From: Pachyseris speciosa
Taxonomy: Eukaryota > Cnidaria > Anthozoa > Scleractinia > Pachyseridae
Assembly: GCA_016490735.1 (NCBI GenBank)
Contig: JAEMWC010000105.1
Span: 1-64,000 of the forward strand
Length of the DNA stretch: 64,000 nt
Direction of reading: 5' to 3'
Made by a program: the position numbers and the translations under genes. Below, piece after piece: positions 37,209 to 49,200 of this stretch; the stretch's first letter is position 1; every line of letters begins with the position of its first letter. The notes under the pieces are model-generated. The model saw only the letters and a list, made by a program, of their open reading frames with translations, was not told the DNA's origin and searched no databases.

Positions 37209-40200
37209 ACTATTATTTTTTTTAATCATAATTCCGTACTTACAGTCAGCTATTATGAAAAATTACGAGCCCAAAGAGCTTAAGCGTCTACGTGGGAGGT
37301 TACTGTCTCGGGATTATTTGAATGGAAAAGATTTCCACTCGCTGTAGTTATGTCAATTCCAAACTTACTTTGATTGAGTGAAAACCGATTATAAATGCCA
37401 AGACAAAATATCACCTTCAAGAGAGATGGAGTGGGGGTTGGGGGGGGGGGGGGGAATTGGGGGACGCTGAAGGCGTTTTGTAAGTGTTAAGATTTTCCCG
37501 CAGAAAGGGTTTACCAGAAACACGTTAGTGCATTTAAAACAACAGTGAATTAAATAATTTTAGGTGGGTCCGACTTTTGGACGAAAAATGATGAAAGGTT
37601 ATTTGGACATGAAAGCAAAAGGCACATTTGCGTCAGAGCGACCTGTAGGGGAATCATTGTCTCGAGTGGCTCCCCTTAACCACAACCAACGCCAAAGAGG
37701 TGCTGAACGTCAAATCAACCCGCATCCTTATACTGCCGAATACCATGGTCATAAATTGCACATGGATCAGAATGAAAAGCTAGCGACTTATGGTGTAGTT
37801 CATGTCTGTGCGATAGACGGCTTTTCAAGGTATATTCCTTCCTTTGCGTGTATGTCAACAAAGAACAATGTAGCAATCTACGAAAACGTCTACAGGTGGG
37901 TAAATACTTGCAAATAACACCTCCGTAAACCTTGATTAATAAAGTTTCTTGCAGCAAGTGATGTCGCAAGTTCAGTCCCAAGGGAGCGAATACCGTTAAA
38001 GTTCCCATTGCTTAGCCCCACCCACTATCTTTCTCTGTTGTCCCCCGAGAATGAAGCCAAACAGCTCGATTACCAGCCGCTGATAAGAAAATAAGCACGC
38101 GGGGAGAAATCTAGCCCAATGCATGAATTCAGTGACCTTTTTGGGAATTTCCACCAGGTCAACGAATCATGTGTTTTTGAAAAGTTGGAACTTAATTCAG
38201 AGTGATCAATAGATTTGAAAAATCATTATACGATCAGGAGTTACCCATAGTCAAACATTGTATTCAACACATTAAAAACCCTTTTAAACTCTCACATATT
38301 ACAGAAAAGCAGTGATTGAAGATTGCCTACCGGATCAAGTGAGAGTGGACCACGGACGTGAATTCTACTTGACTCTTTTTGTGCAGGAGTCACTGGCCCC
38401 GCTGAGAACAAACACACATCGAGATCCTCACCGGCAAACAGAATCAAAACAGGTGAGTATCTGCATTTACAAACGTAGTTTCGCTCTCTGTTCTCAAAAC
38501 ACACATTTGAAAAATATCCATTTCTTGGAGGCTGTAGCTAAGGCATAGTGCAGAATGATCGCAGAAAGTTAAAACATGTTAAGAACACAAGTTCCAATTC
38601 AGTGACTTACTATAACTTTTCATGGCCTTGATTCGGTAAATTGGCTCACTTGTTTGTTCCAGGTTGTGTTTTGTCTTACCGCGGAACTCCGTTGACCGAT
38701 TTGGTGGACTGCACATTGGTATTTTCATAAGTTCACTAGGGTTATAGTCCATGTATTGTTTTCGGTATACCAGAAGCCGTAGACTTTGTCTGCCATTTAC
38801 AATTCGTAACCCTGTCCACTTATTTTCTTTGCTTTCTTTTTCATGTCACTGAAGAACCTCAGAATTGAACGCTTCTGGGTGGAAGTCAATGCTCGTGTAA
38901 ATTATCCTATTAAAAATGCATTACGGGATAAGGAGCAACGAGGTGTTATTGACATGGAGTTTGAGGACACACAGTTTTTTGTCTCAAGTGTCACTCTCAG
39001 GGTAGCAAAAGTAGGAATGCAACGAACTGTAGAGGCTTGGAACCACCACTCAATCCCAGGTATGTATCCAGTATTGCATTAATGGTTATGTGTAACCCTC
39101 AAACCCAGTCACCTTGTCCCCATCGCCCCACCCCACCACACCCCCAAACCCCAAAAGCGACTTTTTTAAAATCCATAACCAGACACCTCTGCGCATGTTA
39201 TGTTTATCACTTATCCCATCTAAAAGCAGTCACTGAATTTTTGTGAAACAATCTCCAGCATGCCAACTTTTTATCATAGTACCTCTTTTTTCCCTTCTGG
39301 CACAGGAGTGGGAACACCAGTGCAGTTGCGCAGCAGCAACCTTCAAGGTCAAAATGTACGTGCAACTCACATACCCACAAGCCAGGAAGCTGTAGCTTCC
39401 TATGAAAATCTCGGCGGAAGACTGAAAGTGTTCCCTAGATTTGGTCTAGATCCTTTAGCTGATAATGTTGCACTCCAGGATGTACGAGAACGACGATTCA
39501 ACAATGAAACAAGTATGGAAACTGTGTTTGGAGACATAGTGAATGGAATTGCTACTTCTTTTGAGCACGCCATACAAAGATATGCAAACTTAACAGCACA
39601 ACTACTACCATAAGTGCAACCTGGGTTTCTTTATTGCAACGATGGAAAGTTCACAATAACTTTCCTGAAATGGAATGCTGCATGCAACGATCTTCAATGT
39701 CTTTCAACTGAACTCTTGACTAAGTATTAAAGAAAACCCAATTTGCAAACATTTATTATTTCCCCAAAGACAACAGGTGGACATATATGAATTCCTGAAA
39801 ACCTTTTCATTTATGCCCTCTGTTTACAAGGAGACAACAACACAAACAATAGAGTAGCTTGATGCTAATGTTTTGAAAATGACTATTACAAATCCTACTG
39901 AAAAGGAAACATTGAGAAAGATGGCTACAGTACCACTCCTTCAAACACAACTTATTCAAATTTAAAAACACCCTTTTGTCCAACAGTTTGAAAACTAGAT
40001 TCTCTTACCACCGATGGCCAAGCCAAGTTTTGAATTAGGGTATTTGATGTTCACTGTTAAAACACAACGCCAACACAATAAAAATAAGTATCATGGTTTG
40101 AATTAAGCAGTGGTGTTGTCACATCTCAATTACCCGGTACGTTGAAAATGTGTTGTTGCCCTTGCTAGAACATCATCAAACCCTTTCAAAACAGAAGTTT

Positions 40201-43200
40201 TATTTCCCCCATCTTCCTCTCTGCACTTTGGGCAATAGCTATGGCTTTGAAACCATGTATCAATACATGATTTGCATCCAAGAACACTTTCACAACATGT
40301 TCCAACAATGACAGTAGGTTGTGCAACATTTTGGCAAATGACACAGTTGAAACTTGCCAGAAGGTCTTGAATAAGAGAATTTTGAACTGCTCTTACAATA
40401 AAATAATTGGGATGCATGGCATCTGACATTGCTTTCTGGACCACATTTTCAATCTTGTCTACAAATGACTCAGTTTGGTCTGCTAACAGTTGCTTTAGTG
40501 TGTCAGCATAATCTGAAATAAAGGAAATTACATGAATTCAATAAGAGGCAAGAAAAAGTTTTCAAGTGTAATTAAAAGAATAACATTTTTGTGTTTAATT
40601 GCAAAGAATAAAACAGTAGACTTAGTGAATGTACTGTTGTAACCAGTTGTCAATGTGAGTCCTAGGCAAAGTTATTTACGAAAAACATTTTCTACTAATT
40701 TGTACTCATGGAACTGGAGAACAATAAACAATGGCACAGCATTCCTCTTTACCAGACTATATTACATGCTACTTAATGATGTAATTGGTACATGCTTAGC
40801 AAATATGCCCTTCACTTTTATATGTATACCTGATTGTAAAGTAAGTGACAAGTTTGAGCTCTTTGTGGACACTCCATCACTATCATCATCAACAGAGACA
40901 ATTTCTTCATCTGCAGCTGTTTTCTTCCGCTTTCTTTCCTTTTTACAAATAGTAGACACAGCGAAGAGCTTTCGGGAGTTTGCTTTCCAAAATGGCAAGC
41001 CTACCAACAACAAAATGCTGAGATGTAGATTTGATACCTTTGTCTTCCAAAGAGTCAAATCATAAAATGCCATTCCTTGATTATCTGTTATAAGTGAAAC
41101 AGGAACTGAAAATGAACTGTTACCTCTGGTTGATTCTGAGTCTTCTATTGCTAGTCCATTGGCAGTGACTAACTCAAGAGAATCATCATCAAAATCCTCC
41201 CTGCACTGGGTAACAATGTAAGGAACACACGCAGTGCTGTCAGTTACATTGATGTAAGTTTGCCTGGTTGGATTAATTATCTTCATCCCTTCCCTTTCTG
41301 CTCTGGTTACTTTCAGAGAATAGGTTGTCATCTTCTTCTTGCCAGGTATTGCTGACCTACATAATTGAAATACACAGAAACAAGGCAATGACCATGCAAT
41401 AATGTGTTCTTACAGTCCACACGATATTGCCATAAATTGATATTTTTTTTTCTTGTGACTGAAGATAATAAATATGCTTTTAGAACAAACACAGTGTTTA
41501 CCATATACATTTTATATGGTCATCATGAAAAATCTTATCCCTGGGATTTACAAGCTAACTGATACACCCTCTATGGTATGAGGGTGGAGGGAGATGGAGC
41601 CCCTCTCACAGATCTTTTAACTAGTTACGATTATTGGAATTGCTTTCACTTTATATAGATAACCTGTGGTGTCTTCAAGGAAATACATGTAGCGTTAACA
41701 TTATTGTTGTGACGTTGCTAGGGGCCTGTGACATCATTCAATAAGGATGTCACCTTGAAATTTACTGGAAACGTAAAATTATAAATTTCGCATGCTAAAT
41801 CATGAAATTCTAACACTGTGATGTTCTCTAATTGCCGTTTTACATTTTTCACCCAACAAACGTCATAAATAAGAAAAGGTGACTACCTATAAACTCACTG
41901 TCACTGCGTACAAGTACATGTTACAAGATGAGCGGCAAGCAGCTGACAAAAATGAAAGGTACGGGTAAAACATCCTCTTGAAAACATGCACTCAGATGCA
42001 CTCCCCCCTCTACTCCCAAACAAACTTACCTGAACAACTGAGAAAAACCCGAGCTCCCAGAAGACACACCGTGATTGGAAGTAGGCTGCACAAAGCCCTG
42101 GAAACCACGTGTTTTTTTCCCTTTCACATGTAAATACGACCCTCGTGCGAAAGCAGACAAATCAAATCTTCCGTCTCTGTTTGGCCATTCGGCCAAATTG
42201 CCGAATTCCTCCACAACATATAGGCCATCTACATCAATCTAAAACATGAGACAATTTCCGCTTAATACGGGCTAGAAGATACAGAAGCTTAAGCTTAAGC
42301 TTAATAAGTTAAGCTTTCTTATTTAAAAAACTCACAACCATACCAAAATGTCAAGACAAAATTACCTCAAACATCGAAGCCAGTCTTTCGGCGTTTACTT
42401 GCGCACGTTTAATCTTTCTTTCAGTTCGATTATTGCCTTCTCCGTGAACAAAATAAAACGCATCCTGGTCGTCGTTAGAATTCGCCATTTTGTCTTAGTG
42501 CCCAGTCCCACCTATCCTCTAAGTTCCAGGCCTTTCAGAAAGCTCAGGCGCATGGACAGGAAGTACTAACACTCTTCCGGTTCAGATGAGATACGGAAAT
42601 GACAACATGGAGACGAAAAACGAAATTCGAAGTTTAAATTCCCATTTTCAATGTATTAGGAAAACGGAAAACAAAAATTGAAGTTCGAATTCCGTTTTCC
42701 CATGTTGTAGGAAAACGGAAAACGAAAATGGAAGTTCGATTTCCGTTTTCCCATGTCGTAGGAAAACGGAAAACGAAAATGCACGTTCGAATTCCGTTTT
42801 CCCGTATCGTAGAAAAACGGAAAACGAAAATGGAAGTTCGAATTCCGTTTTCCCGTGTCGCAGGAAAACGGAAAACGAAAATGGAAGTTCGATTTCCGTT
42901 TTCCCATGTCGTAGGAAAACGGTTGGCACTAAGGTACACGCATTGAATCGCTTGTGCAGACCATTTTACATTTCACACCACACAGCTTCAAACAAAATCT
43001 CGTGGCAAGGAGTTCGTTCGTTCCAGCTTTAAAGCCACGAGGACTTACTTGAAAGATGATGCCGTGCCAACTTTTTTCAAGAATAAAAACGTGGAATCCG
43101 AAACAAAAATTGGCCAGAAAAGAAGCAAAACCGACAACAATTCTAGCCCGCTGAATAACGGGACGACTTCAAGCGGTAATTCCTAATCTATTCGTTCAGC

Positions 43201-46200
43201 GTTTGTAAAACGCAGAAAGTTAGAAGTAGACATTTTCCATCTTGTTTGAAATAGCTGGATGCAGAGTGATCCTTTTGCTCTCTCTCGTAATTCGATCTTG
43301 TATTAAGTTTGCTGGGATGTGAAGAGCTGAGACGTCCGTGCAAACCATTGACATCCTTATCAGTGGCGTACAAATCGAATTTACGTATGTACAGTAGCCG
43401 TAAATATATTTGGCCAGAGCCTGTTACTTCGCATCCTTTCGGCAAAGTAAGCGCTTGTTTACATTCGAGGAGGATGATCTTAGTGGTTGGATAATAATAT
43501 CCTAGAAAGCGGAGTAACTGTGTGTCCTCTTCCTACGCTAAACTAGATGGGAGTTTTACCTCACAGGAACAAGTTGTCGCAGATTTATAAGCCGAAAGCT
43601 AGGCAATTGCTCCAAATTGAAAATTAATTTTGTCGCCTTAGTTTACGATATATCGGCAAGCAGAACTTCAATTCAACTTGTTCAAAACTGGTAATGCGAG
43701 ATAAAAGAACATCGCGAGTATTTTCAAAACAAAGCCGTTTTTGCATATCGGGCGTGCTTAAAAGCAAGTGCTCTGTAATGTGATACTTAAGTTATAGTGC
43801 TAACATCGCAAACACTTCCATTGCGAGAAATGTAAACTGTTTTTTTTTCTAAAGAAATGAAACAAACCTTCGTCCATCCAGCCATTTTTGTGCACTGACA
43901 TTTGTGGTCAGTTACCTCGAGCCGGTTCCCGTCGCTAGTGTTTGACAATTTACGCTATTGAATAATCAAGTGAATCAGCTTTAGTTTTATTCGCTCGCGC
44001 ATGTGACAATTTCGCTTGAATCGAATCAGGATGCAACGTTCTTGCTTTGTTTACAAACGTTTGGTTATTTCGTAGGTCACAAGTAAACAAACTTGATAAA
44101 ATGTGTTCCCTCTACTTTTTGGCTGTATATTTATGCACGGATTTTTGTTCTTGTTTACTACAACTTCGTTCTCGCTCCACATGTAATTCCTTCCGTGTAA
44201 AGATACTTTCAGTTTATGGTGCGTCTTTTTACCAAATGTTGCTGAGTTGGGGGTGCGTTTTATAGCCGAGTGCGCGTTATAACCGAAAAACTACGGTATT
44301 TTCATGTGGAAACCTCTCTCTATTTGTTTTTACCAAACAAGATGACAGCTTCTCATGTATCCAATAGGTATATTGCCTTTTGGCAACATATCTGTACGTA
44401 CTGACAGAAAAGAGGAAAAACATACTCTGAAACCTTGGGTGACAAAATTTTCACAAACTTTATCCTCATTTGGTTCATAAAATTCTTAGTGGCATGAGTT
44501 ATATACCCTCTGGAGGTATATAATATTTCATTTTACAGTCAAAGGACATAATAATTTATCATCTAAGTGTTTTTATCCTAAAGGAATACTTGATTTGTTT
44601 TGGCAGCAGTTTTGGTGGTATGATAAATATATGTATCTGTACAATGGTACAAGTAACCACATCTAGATTGGATGGAGTTTATGGGACAATGAATTATGTT
44701 AAATGTACATCATGCAAGTTATTGCAAGTAGTGAAATGATACATAAAGGTATAATAAAAGAATATATACCAAATGGAAAACTTTCAGGGAGGTTGGTAAT
44801 GGCCATGAGATCAGATGTTTAGCCTCAGTGTGCAGCCCACCCATTCACAAGTTTGCTCATTTCTAGACCACATTATGACTATGCTCTTTCCCTTGCCATT
44901 TTGATACTGACATAAACCAACTGTAGGTGACCTCCTTACAACAATCCCACATAATTCATGCATTACCTAAAATCAGAAACTTTTTCCCGACACACATACT
45001 TATGTTGGTGATGGGCTGACAAAAAATATGACAATGTTTACAAGCATACATATACATACCCATTTAGTGGCTCATTATCAATCGGGCCTTCATTCTCTAG
45101 ATACTGGTTATAAGTTATCTAAATAACAGCTGCATTTGTGCACACAGCAGTAAAATTCTCATTCTCAGTAATACAGGACATGGAATGTAGTATCTTATCA
45201 GATGACTTCATTGCTGAGATTTCACGACAGCAGACACTTTCCTGCCCAGTTTGCATGGGCACACAGTTTCCACAAATGCACCCGCATTTTAAGCTCAAGT
45301 CAAGATTGTAAAGAAAAGTAAACATGTCATTAAAAAAGCATATAAGACTTAATTACTGGCATTTTGTCAATTACACGGATACCCCTGTTACAATGACTGT
45401 ACATGTTATCTAGCCTTTGGGATTGTTCAAGCAGTGTCATCGGAATGAATTCGGACTCACAAAAACAGCTGCATGGAAATTATGGCATTGCATAACAATA
45501 AACAGTGAAAATGTACAAAAAACACAGGGAGCAGATAAAATGCGTGAAATGAAAGCGAACAGCATGAAGTTGTAATTCTACGGTGACCTTTTGATAGTAT
45601 GGTGAATATTAATAAAGGAGAAACGCGGATCAAAACAACAGCATTGCATGGAAGTATGGCTTCACAGTATACATAAAAAATACAATTAAACACCACACAG
45701 AACAAAAAATATGCTTCAAAGGCGATTCCAACTTATTTATTGACCGTTCTAAGGCGTCCATTTACAGTATATTGAGTAAACAAACGCTCACCAATCCACT
45801 TGACCGATTCGGTCCTTGTTTACATCGTATTCTTTGCACTCGGACGAGTCATCAGGGGTTCCAGCATACGATTCCGTTGCCATTAATTGGTTCATACTAG
45901 TACGGCTCTACGTTAAAAACCACATGTTCGACTTCCTCGGCCTTTTTCGAAGAGAGAACGAAAGGTTAAAACGAAGAACTTTACGACAGATCGCAAAGAA
46001 TACTTACAGCATTGATCGAGCTCCTCATCTACTCGCCAATAGTGACGTCACAACAACACGTGCTTGTTTCCATTCCTTTCATGTCAAGCGCGCGGCCATT
46101 TCAGAAACGTTTTCGTTTGTTCTTCGGATATTTCCGTACTCCCAGTTGTTTTGCCCTCTTAAAAGCTCAGATAGGACAATTTCTACGTGATTTTGTATTC

Positions 46201-49200
46201 AAGTAGTCCTTTTTAGTGTTTGTTCACTTTGAAATGACACGAAAAAAAGGTTTCGAAATTTTGGTTCATTTGACCTTTAAATTAAGAAAACATGTGAATG
46301 GGGTTAAGTAGTTTTTTTTCATTAGCTATGGATAACTGGAAAATGCTGTACCATTACTGGGTATGTAAATGTGATTAAACCAATACTTTTTTTAAAAGAA
46401 AAGTCAAAGTTGAAGTTGAAGAAAAAAAAACATTTTAAATTGTAGTTAATGTCTTAAACTGAATTGTGATTATATTATAGCAGATTATACTAACTTGCAA
46501 TATTGCATACTACTATACTACCAACTATACCATACTATACTATGTACATACTATTACCATACTATGCTACCAACTTGCATATTGCATATTGTAATATTTA
46601 TTACAACTTTATTTATTCTCAGTTGTCCAGGAGCTGTGCTGTTTCTTTTCAAGTTCCCAAGTGGTCAGACAATTCTACATACAGGTGAATGATTCTCCAG
46701 TGCTACAATAGGCCATTTCTGAATTACCTTTGGCCTCTTTCTCAAAGCAAGTCCTAGTGCTCATTCTTTCATATGAAAATTAGTTTCCATTCACATGAAA
46801 ATGAGTTTAATTTGCATGTGAATGGAAACTAATTTTCTTATGAAAAGATGAGCACTGGGACTCACTTTGAAAAAGAGGCCAAAGGTAATGCAGAAATGGC
46901 CTATTTTTAACTTCTGAATCGACAACTTGTTTGAAAAAGCAGAGATTATTGTTTGGACCTGTGACTTTCTGCGAGCAGCAGTCCAAAGCTTTCACCAACT
47001 GAGTTAACCAGGCAGTGGACCATGAAAAATTAAAATATATCCATCTGAACTCTGCCCAGGACTTACTATTTTGCTAAATTTGATTGTAAGTTACACAACC
47101 CACTTCGATTAGCTTTGCTACATGCAGGTTGTGTATTCTCTAAATTGTAAATTTTAAACTATTGAAATAAGGTGATGTTGATGATGACTGGTCAAATTGC
47201 TGGCATTATTGGGCCTCTTTCCCACTATACACAAACAGACACAAGGAACTCTAATATTTCTCCCAGAAATAAAAACAAGTGTGTGTGTGTGGTAATTATT
47301 TGTTTCATGCTGCGTGTTTTGCAAACTTTGAAAGGATTTTGGGTTTTCCTGTTCTGCCAATCATCTGATTGGGGGCGGGGTTATGCAAATAGCCCAATCA
47401 GAACACATTGCATTGTGATTTGCATAACCCCATCCCTACTCAGATGATTGGCGGAACAGAAAAACCCAATAGTTTTGAAAACACGCAGCATGAAATAATG
47501 AATTTGGCTGTAACTGACAGAATATGTTTTAAACCAAGGTGACTTCCGTGCTTCAGTGGCAATGGAGCACTATCCAGAGTTACAGCGATGTAAGATTGAT
47601 GTCCTGTACCTGGACACTACGTAAGTTCTGCTTGAGTTCAGCTAATTGCAGATTAAAATTAATGCCTTTGCTTGTTTCCCCCTTCATAACTATTCTAGCC
47701 AAAAACAGCAGTGACAGTAACTGGGTATAAAATCCACTTGCCATAGATGTTGACAAATTTTTACAGCTCATTATACCATCCAAGAAGTTGGTTTTGGAGG
47801 AGTACTAGTAATACTCCAAGTTAGTTTTAGCTTTATCTTTTGGAAACCTAGAGGCTACATCTTAACTTCCTTCACAGCCAATCTTTGTGTTGGTCATATT
47901 CTCCCTCCCCACAAACATCTGCTGAACCGAGCTGAACTTTCCATTCCCTGGAACTGACCAATCACATCGTGGCTTTTAAATTTTGGTGGCTAAGTTCCCG
48001 TAACCTCCTTCACAGCCATTGTTTTTGTTGGTTCTATTCTCCCTGCTGATTGGATACTCAGACACAATGGGAATGGAATGTCTGGCTCAGTTCAGCAGAC
48101 CTTGGGACCGACACAAACAACAGATGTGAAGGAGGCTAGATCGAGACATCTAGGACCATCCTATTATAATTAATAACTGCGCCATTAAATTTTATTTCTT
48201 GACATCTTTGTCTGTATGATTTTCTGTTGTGTTTAACCAGCCAAGCCCTCCCCCTTTTCATTGTAGAAAAATAAATGCATACAATAAGTTTGTGGTGCCT
48301 TTTATCTCACTTTGACCGGAGCAGGCTCATTTGGTTCACTTTCTTTATTCTCTGATTCACTTCATTTGCTGCATGTTTCCTGTTTCGTGTATAATGCACA
48401 CTTTTTTCCTAAGATTTTTTTTCATGAAATTTGCACTGCGTATTATACACGGAACCTTTTGTTTCTTGATCGCTTCCCTAATTTGCATACGCATGTGGTT
48501 AACAAAGGATAAAAAACCAGTAAACAAAAATTCAAAAGGCTGTTGTCCATGCTGTTGTTATAATAAACAAGCAAATAACCTATCACAGCTGCTTTTAAAT
48601 TACTGCCGATAAACTGACTGGAAAAACCGTGAAAAACCGGCTGGATGTTCTGTGAGCAGCCGCTAAAAATTTGCACACAGACGAAACAAAATATCCTCTT
48701 ATTTGCATATGGTATTAACGAAACGCACATTTTTGTGAGCCAAAGTTTGTTCAAAATTATTTTGCTCGAAGTACAGCCGCTCAGAACGAAGACAAAATAA
48801 GTGAGGTATATTTTGCAGAGGTTGTCGACGATTCAAAATCTTTTAAAACTGAAAATTGTGGGAGGCGCATTTCACAGGAGATGATTATCTTTATTTCTCA
48901 CTGCGTTACGCTTGATGGAACATATGACACCATGATCATTTGTTGACCTTTATTTAGCATTCAGATACGCGAAAACATAAAGTGTCAGGGAATGAAAGCG
49001 AAAATTTTTACACAGCAACCACGAAGAGTCTTTGAGCATAAGAGAATTCCTATAACAGGTGTCTAAATCATTCTCGCGTGCCGTCTCAATGCTCGGGAAT
49101 ATGCTAATCTTATCAGATAAAACAACTCGACTTCGACTGCCTTTTGTAATTAACAAATTAGTGATCCCGGTACACGAAACACAAGCTTAACCAAAGTCAG

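Larger units (their letters stand above)
35972..42944. mobile_element. Inner autonomous transposon, DDE integrase + RING
   Basis: A 6973-bp element with matching terminal inverted repeats beginning AATGCGTGTACCTTAGTGCC, flanked by a perfect 6-bp duplication GAATCG (35966-35971 and 42945-42950). Behind each terminus is an array of 51-bp repeats in inverted relation (7 units left, 6 right). Two uninterrupted genes point inward: a DDE integrase-core transposase (36476-39613, +) and a RING-finger protein (40130-42488, -), with 516 bp between their stops. Intact frames and near-identical ends suggest a young, possibly still mobile copy. The integrase type resembles the large 'integrase core domain' family seen in cnidarian and fish genomes, perhaps the eukaryotic IS3-like class; the class name is tentative. 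Confidence 0.85.
35837..43186 (+). pseudogene. THAP zinc-finger gene split by inner transposon
   Basis: The N-terminal half of a THAP DNA-binding domain is at about 35837-35971: C-A-A-I-N-C, then [20 protein letters not shown]. The C-terminal half is at about 42951-43186: CADHF, then [13 protein letters not shown] and a basic Ser/Asn-rich tail to a stop. Together these hold the C2CH zinc ligands and the family's AVPTF box. The inner transposon sits exactly between the halves, inside the 6-bp duplication GAATCG. Removing the insertion leaves the halves one base out of frame and somewhat short between KRE and CADHF, so the gene was either already decayed or uses an intron there. No ATG is clear; an acceptor (TTTTCTTAG) precedes the first half. 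THAP domains bind DNA in transposases and in host transcription factors. Confidence 0.65.
35549..46276. mobile_element. Outer TTAA-flanked transposon (THAP/P2X7-C)
   Basis: A 10.7-kb element filling DCLRE1A intron 4. Terminal inverted repeats of about 26 bp begin AGGTCAAATGAACC at both ends (left AGGTCAAATGAACCGAAATT, right complement AGGTCAAATGAACCAAAATT) and are flanked by TTAA (35545-35548 and 46277-46280). A perfect 20-bp block, GTGACGTCACTATTGGCGAG, stands at 35761-35780 and in inverted form at 46032-46051, 212 and 225 bp from the ends. It carries a plus-strand THAP-domain coding piece and a minus-strand P2X7-C-type piece. TTAA targets plus a THAP domain are known of Kolobok transposons, so that is my tentative class; a 5-bp AAATT duplication is an equally readable alternative. 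Without the inner insertion it is about 3.75 kb. Its own catalytic domain was not found. Confidence 0.75.

Noticed and set aside
40655..41065. 136-codon plus-strand frame
   Set aside because: Antisense to RING gene exon 3.
43188..43445. 85-codon minus frame as a gene of the outer element
   Set aside because: Reads smoothly but I cannot connect it by splicing or match a family; left as unassigned.
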